This document shows, in pieces, positions 54,479 to 64,000 of a stretch of 64,000 nt of DNA. Origin of the DNA: Chryseobacterium vaccae (GTDB lineage Bacteria; Bacteroidota; Bacteroidia; Flavobacteriales; Weeksellaceae); NCBI RefSeq assembly GCF_009602705.1, contig NZ_VSWH01000001.1, positions 5,039,006-5,103,005 of the forward strand, written 5' to 3'. The stretch's first letter is position 1, and each line of letters starts with the position of its first letter. Below the pieces are notes generated by a model that saw only the letters and a program-made list of their open reading frames with translations, did no database searches and was not told the DNA's origin. Both the position numbers and the translations under genes were made by a program.

Positions 54479-57400
54479 ATGGAACAAGCTGAAAAACAGA
54501 AACAGACAGGCCCGAAAACTCAGAACAGCAAGAAAAATTCTTTTTTTGCCAAGAAAAGCTCACCCTTAAAAATTGCTTCTAAAAATGATCCTAAGGAAAA
54601 AGAAGCAGATTCTGTTTTGAGTTCACTCGAAAAAAATAATTCTCATTTATTTTCATCCCATAATGAAAGCCGGATCAACAGGAAAATCAAAGACGAAACC
54701 AAAGATGAAAATGATGACTTTGATGCTCCTGAATTAGTAGAAGACGTTTTGCAGGAATCAGGCAGTAATTTACCTGATGAAGCCATACGTTATGTTGGAC
54801 GGTATTTTTCTTATCATTGGTCAGATATAAAAATCCATACCGACAGAAAAGCGAATATAGCAGCAGAAAGCATCAATGCGAGGGCATTTACCTATAAAAA
54901 TCATATTGTTTTTAATGTTGGAGAATTTAATATGAATACCGTTCAGGGAAAGAAAATTCTTCTCCATGAAATCATCCATGTCATTCAGAATCATTCTGCA
55001 AACAATAAGATTTACAGATACACTATTGAAAAAAATGAAGACGGAACCGTGAAAGAAGCGCCGGCAGGAGAGTTGATCAACATTAATGTAACAGACTTTG
55101 ATCTGCCAAGAGACAAAGGCAATGTAAAAGATAAATATGATGCCTATGTCGGACAGCTTTTTTCGGTGGTTGATTTAAGCAATGCCAATAATAAAAGAAC
55201 ATTTCATGATACAAGACGCCAAGACCTGGTGAATAAATGGAAAACTAAAGTGACCTGGGATAATATAGACGCCACCCAGCTTGATAAAGATCAGAAGAAA
55301 TTGTATTATTCTGTAAAAGCTTCTTTAGATCAGAAAGACATCAACGATGGAGCTGAAATTTATAAAAAATGGACAAACAATATCGATCATATTATTGAAT
55401 TACAGCTAGCGGGAAGTGATGGTATAGACAATCTGCAGATTTTGCCCAGTGATCCTAACCAGAAATCCGGGAGGGCAATTAATGAAACAATCGGAAAGAT
55501 TACTGAAGAATTTAAAAGTGCTAAACCCGCCAATTATTATAAAACATCAACCCAGCAGCTGAAAGTCAACATTCAGTCGGTTGCTTTTACAGGAACCGCT
55601 TTTCCGGATATCAACGGGATAGAATTTCCTCTGGAAACTAAGCTGCAGGCCCTGAAAGGGAAGAAAGAGATTAAAAAAGGCAAATTACAGTTTAAAGCAG
55701 GAGCCAATCCTGCCGATGCAGAGGTAGAAGATGAAAAGCTTAAACAGGATAAATTTGACGAACTGACACCTTCTACGATTAACAAGAGTTTTGCAAGGTT
55801 TATTCCTCTTATTCTTATTAAAAATATAGGTAAAAAAGGAAAAGAATTTGAAAGCAATTTTAACCCTCAGACGGGAACCCGGAAACTGCCTATTGAGATG
55901 CAGAGCAATTTAGAAAATTTTAATTTAAAGGCAGATGCAGAAAATAATTTAAAATTTTCACCCGCAGAAAAAAAGACTAGTGCGATTAAATTTTATTACC
56001 CCTATTTAAGCCCCGGTAAAATCACTTCATTAAAAGAAACCAATGGAGAAATTTCCGGAACAGCGAAAATATTCCCTACCGTTAAATTTATCAAAGAGCT
56101 GGATATTTATTTCTCTAAAGATGAGTTTAAAATAGCCAAAGACATCAAAATTACATCTCCCATCAAAGGCTTAAAGGTTACAGAGTCTAATATTTCATTG
56201 AACCTTTTCCCCGATTTTCAGGTTCAGGGAAGCATTTCATTTGCGGTAGGTAACGAGAAAAAGCCTCTTATGAAAGGAAAAATAGATGCCGGGGTAGATA
56301 CTTCAGGATTTTTTGCCAAAGGAGATGGCGAGTTTTTTATCCCCAATGTAGACGAAGCCAAAACAAAAATTGAATATAAAAAAATAGATAACAAATATTC
56401 TTTGCTGGCCAGTGTCAATGCAAAAATAACCTCAAAAAACAATAAATTCTTAAAAGGAGGAAACATTGAAGCCACTTACAGAGACGGAAAAGTGGAAGCC
56501 ACAGGAAATATAGATTTAGATATTCCGCGTACTAAAAATACAAACATAAAAGTACAGTATGCCAATAATAACTGGTTAATCAAAGGAAAAACAACAATTT
56601 CTGTTCCTAAAATAAATGATGTAACCTTAGATATTCTTTATGATTTAAATAAAAATAAACTTACCGGAACCGGAGAGTCAGGCTTTACATACAAATCATT
56701 TAAAGGGCATATTAAAATAAAATATGATGACGGAAAAATTTCAGGAGATGGAACCCTGGATGTCACTAAAGGAAAAATAAAAGGAAATGCCAAAGTAAAA
56801 CTAAGCCCCAACGGTAACCTTTCAGGAGAAGGAAATATTACGGTACAGCTGAAAAAAGATATTGAAGGAACAGCCGGAATTATTTTTGATGAAAACGGCA
56901 AATTTACGGTAAAAGGAAAGATCAAAGTACTGAAACCTTACACTTTATTTACCGGTAAAAAATTCGAAAAAACACTGTTGAATCAAGCGAAAAGCTTTCC
57001 ATTACCAGGAGTTTCAGCAGGACCTATCGGCATACAGTTAGAAATAAAACTCGTTTCCATGTTCAAAGCGGGAATAGGCCCAGCAGAACTCAGAAACATT
57101 GAAGTGGAAGCCCAGTTTAATCCTTTTGAAGATGATAAAAATCCGTCCTTTAAATTTTCTACTACTTTGAATATTACTGCATTTGCAGAACTCTCAGCTT
57201 CTATTCAAGCGAGTATTGTGCTTGATGCGCTTATTGCTAACCTTAAAGGGGGGATAAGACTAACAGGAATTATGAGGCTGAATGCCGGGGTGAATTCAAC
57301 ACTAACGTTGGAGTATGCTAACGGAATATTTGTTGTAAATTCCAATCTGGCTGCCCTTTTAGCCCTAATTTTACTCTTGAATATAGAAGGGGTTGTAGAA

Positions 57401-57634
57401 GCTAATGTAGCAGGAGGCTACCTTGGGCACTGGGAAAAAAGCTGGCTGCTTAAACAGTTTTCTTACTCACCTCCGGGTCTCAATGTTGGAGTAAGCCTGC
57501 CCATCAGGTATGCTTCAAATGAACCGTTCAAATATCCGTCTATTAATGATTTTAAGATCATCGAACCTAAACTGGATTCAGAAAGCATGACCAAAGATAC
57601 GGTAGGTAAAACAGGAGATGAAAAAAAGAAATAG
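54479..57634 (+). CDS. DUF4157 eCIS cargo candidate with embedded HNH-like nuclease motif
   Basis: This is a 1051-residue protein. Residues 1-90 are Lys/Ser/Glu-rich and probably disordered, fitting an eCIS loading signal. Residues about 95-175 are a DUF4157 (eCIS core) domain with HEIIH at 163-167. Residues 303-334 read DHIIELQLAGSDGIDN, then LQILPSDPN and QKSG. The H-to-N spacing of 14 residues and the final Asn 9 residues later match HNH nucleases exactly, but the zinc Cys pairs are missing. From about 480 to 870 lies a Gly/Lys-rich repeated beta region, and the end has a hydrophobic stretch (LAALLALILLLNIEG). It is the best toxin or effector candidate in the operon. No immunity gene is seen. 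Confidence 0.72.
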   Translation: MEQAEKQKQTGPKTQNSKKNSFFAKKSSPLKIASKNDPKEKEADSVLSSLEKNNSHLFSSHNESRINRKIKDETKDENDDFDAPELVEDVLQESGSNLPDEAIRYVGRYFSYHWSDIKIHTDRKANIAAESINARAFTYKNHIVFNVGEFNMNTVQGKKILLHEIIHVIQNHSANNKIYRYTIEKNEDGTVKEAPAGELININVTDFDLPRDKGNVKDKYDAYVGQLFSVVDLSNANNKRTFHDTRRQDLVNKWKTKVTWDNIDATQLDKDQKKLYYSVKASLDQKDINDGAEIYKKWTNNIDHIIELQLAGSDGIDNLQILPSDPNQKSGRAINETIGKITEEFKSAKPANYYKTSTQQLKVNIQSVAFTGTAFPDINGIEFPLETKLQALKGKKEIKKGKLQFKAGANPADAEVEDEKLKQDKFDELTPSTINKSFARFIPLILIKNIGKKGKEFESNFNPQTGTRKLPIEMQSNLENFNLKADAENNLKFSPAEKKTSAIKFYYPYLSPGKITSLKETNGEISGTAKIFPTVKFIKELDIYFSKDEFKIAKDIKITSPIKGLKVTESNISLNLFPDFQVQGSISFAVGNEKKPLMKGKIDAGVDTSGFFAKGDGEFFIPNVDEAKTKIEYKKIDNKYSLLASVNAKITSKNNKFLKGGNIEATYRDGKVEATGNIDLDIPRTKNTNIKVQYANNNWLIKGKTTISVPKINDVTLDILYDLNKNKLTGTGESGFTYKSFKGHIKIKYDDGKISGDGTLDVTKGKIKGNAKVKLSPNGNLSGEGNITVQLKKDIEGTAGIIFDENGKFTVKGKIKVLKPYTLFTGKKFEKTLLNQAKSFPLPGVSAGPIGIQLEIKLVSMFKAGIGPAELRNIEVEAQFNPFEDDKNPSFKFSTTLNITAFAELSASIQASIVLDALIANLKGGIRLTGIMRLNAGVNSTLTLEYANGIFVVNSNLAALLALILLLNIEGVVEANVAGGYLGHWEKSWLLKQFSYSPPGLNVGVSLPIRYASNEPFKYPSINDFKIIEPKLDSESMTKDTVGKTGDEKKK

Positions 57635-57651
57635 TCTTGAATCCTGTATAA

Positions 57652-58974
<1,323 letters not shown>

Positions 58975-58993
58975 GGCGATGACTTCCCACAAT

Positions 58994-61210
58994 TTATTCT
59001 TTCACGTCATCATCTTTTTGGTCAACCATGTTTTTAATAATATTTTTCAGCCTCTGGAAAGTAAATGACCCCAGAAGCAGGAGAACCCCCAGGATGATAA
59101 AAGCTATAATTCTCGATACATTGTCCATTTCCCAGACATCATGACCGTAAAGTTTTAAAATCATGATTCCAATGAGAGTAAAACCGATTTTATTGTATTC
59201 GGAACTATTTCTTCTCAGACCGGTGTAAATGAAAATACAGGCAAGAATAGTCCAGATAATGGGAAGATAGAGCATGCTGAAATGTTCTTGTGCTTCATAG
59301 GAACGGGAAAGATCCCGCACAGTTCCCAAAATATAGATGTGATACAATCCGCAGCTTACTGCAATAACGAGAGTGGCCGAAATAACCCAGTAAGACAGTT
59401 TTGTTTTATAGAAACCTGTTTCAGGAGCAGCATTTCGGTAGATATAAATCAAGGGGATCCAATGCAGGAAATGGATCAGATAAAACCCGTAAGTAAGTTT
59501 CTTTTGCAAAACCGCAGTTACTACCGCCGACATAGAGAAAGAAGCTTGGGCAGCCAAAAGAAAAAGAAACAGATAGATCATTCCGGTCTGAATATCCTTG
59601 TCAATATCCAGTTTTTTTCTGAATAACAATAAGACGAAAATATAATAAATGCTGAACAGAAGCCCGGTGCTGGTAATCGCAGCCCATGGCATATCAGACA
59701 TGTGATAAGTGATTTCGAGAAGAAGGGCAATATAGATAATACCATAACTGGTCAGTGCAAAAACATTTTCGAAAAAAGGGTCAGCCTGTTTTCCTTCCTG
59801 GCGGGTATTTTTTAGCAGAAACAGATTGATGATGGTTGAGGCAACAGTGACAAGACTCGTCAGAAATACCGGATTGAAAACAATGCTCATCGTACTGTTA
59901 TTAAAGTAGGCTGACCAGGTCGTGATCTGCGCGATAATCACCAAAGGAAACAGAATATAAAAGCAGGTTTTGAAAATTCTGTGCCCAGTTTTTTTCCAGA
60001 TAAAAAGCAGTAAAGTGGCTTCTATGGCCCAAACACTGGTGATAAGATGTGTTTTAAATTGAACAGCAATGGCCAGAGTGATGAGACTGATCGTAATTCC
60101 TGCAAAAACAGAATAAGCAGTACCAAAGCTTTTCTTTCCATATTCCCTGAAAAGCAAAATACCATTTAAAAGAGCAAAAACAATCGGGAAAATAATAGCA
60201 GGTTCATAGTGTAACTCATTAAAAATATAGATGAGACCCGTAAGACTGGAAAAGTTAATTAAAACAAGCATCAGTATTCCGGACACCGCCAGCGTATTTT
60301 TCTTAAGATATTCCTGAAGGGCAAAAATGTAAAAAATAATATAGCTGATCATATAAAAGACAATGCTCAACAGCTCAGGATGATCAGTAGTCCAATAAAA
60401 AAGATAGATACTGGTGAAAATATAAGCTGTCCATCCTACACTTTTCCAGTGCTTAAGAAAAACCACAGCAAGCATTCCTGTATTCAAAAGACTGAGATAC
60501 GTAAAAAGGAAAGGGTAGTTGCTCTGGCCTGTACTGATCATTAAAGGAGCGGAAAAACCGCCAATCATTGAAAAAATAATTAGTATTTCGCTGTTATAGC
60601 GATAGGAAAGCAGAATAGACAGCAGGGTGATCAGTGAGGTGATGATAAATGCCGTATTCTGTGAAAAGAGATGGTATTCCCTGAAAGCAATCGTTGTTGT
60701 GAAATAGAGAACAGCAATTCCCCCACCCGTAATGATGGAAGCAAAAACAGCGTAGTTCTTTTTGAGTAAATGGCCGGTGAGCATTATTCCTGCACCTGCA
60801 CCAAATCCGATAAGAGTTCTTGCAGTCTCTCCAATCCAATTCTTGTCAATAGCATATTTTACAAAATAACCAATACCAAGAACCAGAGTGAAAATTCCGA
60901 GAATCGTCAGGATATTTTGTTTAAAAAAATCAAAAACAGGAGCAGTCCAGTCTTTTCTCGGAAGGGAAGGAGTTTCTTCTGTTTTAATTTCTTGTAATTC
61001 CGTATTTTTGGGCGTTTCATATTCCCTGACCTGAGGAGTTTCGGTCGTGACATTCTGTTTCTGAGTATCAGCGGCTGGCTGGGATGGTTTACCAAGTCTG
61101 GAACTCAGCTCACGAACCTCATTCTCCAGTTTTTTAATTCTGGAACTCAGGCTGACAAAAATAGAAATGCCGGCGATAATGATTATAGTCAGGAGAACTG
61201 TTTCACTCAT
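58994..61210 (-). CDS. DUF2339 multi-pass membrane protein
   Basis: This is a 738-residue protein with a short N-terminal anchor and coiled coil (residues 1-45), then a Pro/Glu/Thr-rich linker, then about 20 predicted membrane segments. The pattern (FVKYAIDKNWIGETARTLIG, then GGGIAVLYFTTTIAFREYH) is that of DUF2339, an uncharacterised membrane family. Its function is unknown. It converges with the eCIS operon. Confidence 0.85.
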   Translation of the reverse strand: MSETVLLTIIIIAGISIFVSLSSRIKKLENEVRELSSRLGKPSQPAADTQKQNVTTETPQVREYETPKNTELQEIKTEETPSLPRKDWTAPVFDFFKQNILTILGIFTLVLGIGYFVKYAIDKNWIGETARTLIGFGAGAGIMLTGHLLKKNYAVFASIITGGGIAVLYFTTTIAFREYHLFSQNTAFIITSLITLLSILLSYRYNSEILIIFSMIGGFSAPLMISTGQSNYPFLFTYLSLLNTGMLAVVFLKHWKSVGWTAYIFTSIYLFYWTTDHPELLSIVFYMISYIIFYIFALQEYLKKNTLAVSGILMLVLINFSSLTGLIYIFNELHYEPAIIFPIVFALLNGILLFREYGKKSFGTAYSVFAGITISLITLAIAVQFKTHLITSVWAIEATLLLFIWKKTGHRIFKTCFYILFPLVIIAQITTWSAYFNNSTMSIVFNPVFLTSLVTVASTIINLFLLKNTRQEGKQADPFFENVFALTSYGIIYIALLLEITYHMSDMPWAAITSTGLLFSIYYIFVLLLFRKKLDIDKDIQTGMIYLFLFLLAAQASFSMSAVVTAVLQKKLTYGFYLIHFLHWIPLIYIYRNAAPETGFYKTKLSYWVISATLVIAVSCGLYHIYILGTVRDLSRSYEAQEHFSMLYLPIIWTILACIFIYTGLRRNSSEYNKIGFTLIGIMILKLYGHDVWEMDNVSRIIAFIILGVLLLLGSFTFQRLKNIIKNMVDQKDDDVKE

Positions 61211-61261
61211 CGTTTAGTTTTTATCAGATATAAAGGTAATGTTTATGATCCTGATACCAAA

Positions 61262-61297
61262 AATTAATCCATCACTGTGGACGTGATGGATTAACCG
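61262..61297 (-). terminator. Terminator after the secreted structural protein
   Basis: A perfect 12-bp stem TTAATCCATCAC / GTGATGGATTAA has a 7-base loop. The A-run to its left gives a T-tail on the minus strand. Confidence 0.85.
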
Positions 61298-61323
61298 TGT
61301 TGAGTAATTAAATTGTATGTTGA

Positions 61324-62034
61324 TTAATTTGATACTTTATAGATATAAAAGTTGCCGACACTTGTTCCTAATACGTTGGCACTCACGAAACCTGATCCTG
61401 TAATGCCAAAGGAAACTCTATCGTTGGCTTGGAAGCTGTAAAGAGATGACACTTCGGCTTCAGAAATGGTCAAACTGAGTACAAGCGGAATAGTTATACC
61501 ATTGAATGTACGGTTGTCTATAAGAGTGGCAACACCACTTCTTGTTCTCAGGATTCCAATTCCCGGACCTGTGGTGCCAAGGACTTCAGCCTGTACTCCA
61601 GCTCCGTAACGAAATGAAAATCCCACCTGATAAACCCCTGTTGAAGGAATGACATAGGAGTAATCCGTATCAGAGAATAAGGTACCGCTACCTATATTTC
61701 TTTCTGCAGCTAAGAAGTTGATTACCTTGAAATCTGTAGGGAAAATCTGTAAACTCAGAAGACTGAACCCTGTGGTTTTTTTTGCTGCAAATACAGTTGG
61801 GTTGGAAATAGAGTTAAAAAGGACTTGCGGGTCAACTTTGGATACCTGGGCACTTCCCTGGTTAAGAGCAAGAATGTCGTAGCCGGGTAGAGTAGCGGAT
61901 GCGGGAATATCCCTTACTTTTACAGTTCCGTTAACATCTAATGTGGCAGAGGGAGTAGCTGTGTTTATCCCAACTTGGGAATATACGCTGATAGCAGTTA
62001 ACGCTAAAGCTAAGCTGTAAATTTTAGTTTTCAT
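61324..62034 (-). CDS. Secreted structural protein, C1q/TNF-like fold possible
   Basis: This is a 236-residue protein with a signal peptide (residues 1-19 from the ATG at 62034, ending in VYSQ). The segment VGINTATPSATLDVNGTVKV is the tail-fibre-like opening motif common in Bacteroidota surface proteins. The C-terminal domain is beta-rich, with SVYSFQANDRVSFGITGSG-like strands that resemble C1q/TNF-like jelly rolls, though this is not certain. An in-frame TTG six bases earlier was not used. It is a likely surface or secreted protein of unknown function. Confidence 0.7.
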   Translation of the reverse strand: MKTKIYSLALALTAISVYSQVGINTATPSATLDVNGTVKVRDIPASATLPGYDILALNQGSAQVSKVDPQVLFNSISNPTVFAAKKTTGFSLLSLQIFPTDFKVINFLAAERNIGSGTLFSDTDYSYVIPSTGVYQVGFSFRYGAGVQAEVLGTTGPGIGILRTRSGVATLIDNRTFNGITIPLVLSLTISEAEVSSLYSFQANDRVSFGITGSGFVSANVLGTSVGNFYIYKVSN

Positions 62035-62452
62035 GAGCAAATTTTTTTAATTAGTTTTCATTTTTACATAGAGTGAAAAATGCACTATGTTTTGTGATAT
62101 ATTTAAAGGTATGCTAAATATACTATTAATTTTTTAAACATATATTTATATATTGTTAAAATTTTACACATAAAATAGTTATTTATTTCTATTCAAAAAT
62201 AAAAATCTCTGTATCTTAAGGATAATCAGAGGTTAGTTTATGATAACTGGAATAATGGAAAGTGGAGTAATTTCATTGTTTTGTGATAAAATAATGCGGA
62301 TATAAGGACAATGACCTTGCTTTATAGATAGATAAAGGTGAAAAAATCATATGAAAATTCCCCAAAAATGATACTTCCGGGCCCGAATTGTGCCAAAATC
62401 AAAAAAAAACACTGCCGGAAGGCAGTGTTGATGGAGTAATTAAGGTGTATTT
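62035..62452. other. Intergenic region between secreted protein and pheA
   Basis: About 418 AT-rich bases hold the leader of the secreted protein gene (minus strand) and the pheA terminator (62401-62429). I see no ORF or RNA gene in it. Confidence 0.5.
62401..62429 (-). terminator. Terminator after pheA
   Basis: A 9-bp stem AACACTGCC / GGCAGTGTT has a GGAA loop, with a run of A (T on the minus strand) outside. Confidence 0.9.
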
Positions 62453-63301
62453 TTAGCTCTCTAAAAGGTATTCATTATAACTTCCAAGGAAATCAACTTG
62501 AGCGTTGATAGATTGAAGCTCCAGAAGAATATTCTCATGTAGAATACTGTTCCACCGGCCTTCTACATTAATAAAGAAAAAGTAATTACCGAGCCCTGTT
62601 TTTAACGTTCGGGATTCAATCTTGCTGAGGTTCATTTTTCGCCAGGCAAAAACAGAAAGAACCTGATGAAGTCCTCCCGGATGATCTTCAGGCAGATTGA
62701 TCAGCATACCGGATTTCTCTCCAAGAATTTGTAATCTGTCATTTTGATAGTTGTTCTCTTGTTTGGAGATCACAATAAACCGGGTATGATTCTGTTCAAA
62801 ATCCTGAATATTTCTGTTAATGATTTTCAGTCCGTATAAATTGGCTGCAAACTGATTGGCTACAGCTGCAATCCTTAGATCTTTATTTTCGGAAACATAT
62901 TTTGCCGCCGCCGCTGTAGAAGAAAAATCCTGCCGCGTCACATCTTTATAATAGGTATCCAGAAAATGAAAGCTCTGGGCCAAAGCCTGTGGGTGGGAAT
63001 GGATCTTTTCTAGATTCTCTATGCTGTTCTCCGGATGAATCATCAGGTGGTGGGCAATAGGCATTACCGCTTCTGCTTCTATTTTAATGGAAGGTGTTTT
63101 ATATAAATAATCCAGCGTCATGGAAACAGTTCCTTCAATAGAGTTTTCCAATGGTACAACAGCTTTTGAAACTTCTCCCTGGTCTACCGCTCTAAAACAG
63201 TCTAAAATATTAGCCTGCGGAAGTAATTCTTCATCCGGGAAAAGCTGTGTGGCTGCAAGCTGTGTAAAACTTGCATGAGGCCCCAAAAATGCAATCTTCA
63301 T
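62453..63301 (-). CDS. pheA: Prephenate dehydratase with ACT domain
   Basis: This 282-residue enzyme converts prephenate to phenylpyruvate for phenylalanine synthesis. The catalytic motif TRF is in NHTRFIVIS, and the segment SIEGTVSMTLDYL is typical of the dehydratase domain. The C-terminal ACT domain (LPEDHPGGLHQVLSVFA, then ESRTLKTGLGNYFFF) senses phenylalanine. The start at 63301 (MKIAFLGPHASFTQ) is the normal N-terminus; a start 45 bases upstream would add a non-conserved tail. It is not fused to chorismate mutase. Confidence 0.93.
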   Translation of the reverse strand: MKIAFLGPHASFTQLAATQLFPDEELLPQANILDCFRAVDQGEVSKAVVPLENSIEGTVSMTLDYLYKTPSIKIEAEAVMPIAHHLMIHPENSIENLEKIHSHPQALAQSFHFLDTYYKDVTRQDFSSTAAAAKYVSENKDLRIAAVANQFAANLYGLKIINRNIQDFEQNHTRFIVISKQENNYQNDRLQILGEKSGMLINLPEDHPGGLHQVLSVFAWRKMNLSKIESRTLKTGLGNYFFFINVEGRWNSILHENILLELQSINAQVDFLGSYNEYLLES

Positions 63302-63456
63302 ATTAATATATAAGGTATAATTAAAAATACAAATGCAAAGGTGCAAATTAATTTCAGAAAAGAGTTCAATGTTGAATAGGTAAATTTAAATGTAAGACCA
63401 GGATGATATACCTTTTTTCAATATTGTAATTATCCTGATCTTCCTTGATCTGTAAA

Positions 63457-63864
63457 TTATTTCCAATTGGCCTCAATCAATTCCATTAAAGCATCCGGAC
63501 ACTTGATGATTTTATTTGTTTTTGCATCCAGAAAGAAAAGAGTAGTGGAGGCTTCTGTGATTTTTATCATCTCTTCATTGTAAATTTCATACTCAAATTC
63601 AATTCTTACCCCGGGAATTTTTTTTACATAAGTATGAATTTCTAATTTTTGATCATACAAAGCTGGTCTCAAATACTTAATTTTGTACTCTGAAACAGGA
63701 AGCCAAATTCCTTGGTTTTCAATTTCATCGTATGACATTCCTATGCTTCGGAAGAGTTCTACCCTTCCAATTTCAAAGTACTGCGCATAGTTGCCGTAGT
63801 AGACATATTTCATAGGGTCTGTTTCTCCGTAACGTACTCGTATTGAGTGTGTTGTGTGTATCAT
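63457..63864 (-). CDS. Acyl-CoA thioesterase, 4HBT/YbgC-like
   Basis: This is a 135-residue hotdog thioesterase. The motif RYGETDPMKYVYYGNYAQYF contains the Asp of the YbgC/4HBT active site (TDxMxxVYYGNY). The start at 63864 (MIHTTHSIRVR) is used because a TATATTTG -7 element at 63887-63894 (minus strand) with a TTG 21 bases further upstream puts transcription start inside the longer frame. The substrate is unknown. Confidence 0.88.
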   Translation of the reverse strand: MIHTTHSIRVRYGETDPMKYVYYGNYAQYFEIGRVELFRSIGMSYDEIENQGIWLPVSEYKIKYLRPALYDQKLEIHTYVKKIPGVRIEFEYEIYNEEMIKITEASTTLFFLDAKTNKIIKCPDALMELIEANWK

Positions 63865-63886
63865 TTTTAGTAATAAATTATACATA

Positions 63887-63918
63887 CAAATATATTTTTA
63901 AATAATCAATACCCGCAA
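63887..63918 (-). promoter_or_regulatory. Promoter of the 4HBT thioesterase gene
   Basis: On the minus strand, TTG (63918-63916) and TATATTTG (63894-63887) are 21 bases apart, within the flavobacterial range. Confidence 0.6.
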
Positions 63919-64000
63919 TATTTTTTTTTAAAAAGAAAAAATTGGACCTTTGTCTTCCTTCTAAAAACAGTACTAACAAAGAATTAATCGGGGCAGAATA

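Noticed and set aside
58978..59016. Possible terminator after the eCIS ATPase gene (GATGAC / GTCATC followed by T residues)
   Set aside because: Only a 6-bp stem with a 22-base loop, and most of it lies inside the 3' end of the convergent DUF2339 gene.

Overview
The window looks like a chromosomal segment of a flavobacterium, most likely Chryseobacterium or a close relative (Weeksellaceae, Bacteroidota). The support is the low G+C content, the flavobacterial promoter pattern (TTG, 17-23 bases, TAnnTTTG) in front of many genes, a GLPGLI-family protein, a PorT-like type IX secretion gene next to ubiE, a 6S-Flavo-like RNA between zapA and rny, an SDR-type threonine dehydrogenase, and several GG-leader 'bacteriocin-like' peptides. 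The genus is inferred from gene content; no rRNA or tRNA gene was seen.

Positions 1-35650 are mostly housekeeping. They hold DUF3857 proteins, a DUF3298-type lipoprotein, a lipid kinase, a DctA-like carrier, gamma-glutamyltransferase, threonine dehydrogenase, a degenerate polysaccharide deacetylase, a metallophosphoesterase, a FabH-like ketosynthase, the ubiE-porT operon, the zapA/6S RNA/rny block, an MFS carrier, a LysR-YeiH pair, a CLC channel, idi, gcvT, serA, mscL, nnr, lgt, yidD and rarA. Two items stand out. The first is a set of three tandem Cys-rich GG-leader peptides (18241-19585), each with its own promoter and terminator, plus a fourth at 25305. The second is a fluoride riboswitch on the minus strand (about 23205-23272) directly in front of a CLC gene whose selectivity motifs fit the fluoride-exporting CLC-F clade.

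Positions 35650-58974 hold one long same-strand operon of 16 genes encoding an extracellular contractile injection system (eCIS) of the Afp/PVC/MAC type. In order these are the cap (DUF4255), a single long sheath, two tube proteins, a 57-residue DUF5908-like protein too short for ordinary gene calling, a LysM tube/baseplate adaptor, a VgrG-like spike, a PAAR tip, a gp25-like protein, two large baseplate proteins, a 992-residue putative fibre or collar protein, a 208-residue putative fibre, the tape-measure-family protein, a 1051-residue DUF4157 protein with an embedded HNH-like motif (the cargo/toxin candidate), and an AAA+ ATPase. A TAnnTTTG promoter lies just before the cap gene, and a perfect 11-bp inverted repeat lies upstream of it.

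Positions 58994-64000 return to minus-strand chromosomal genes: a DUF2339 membrane protein, a secreted structural protein, prephenate dehydratase and a hotdog thioesterase.
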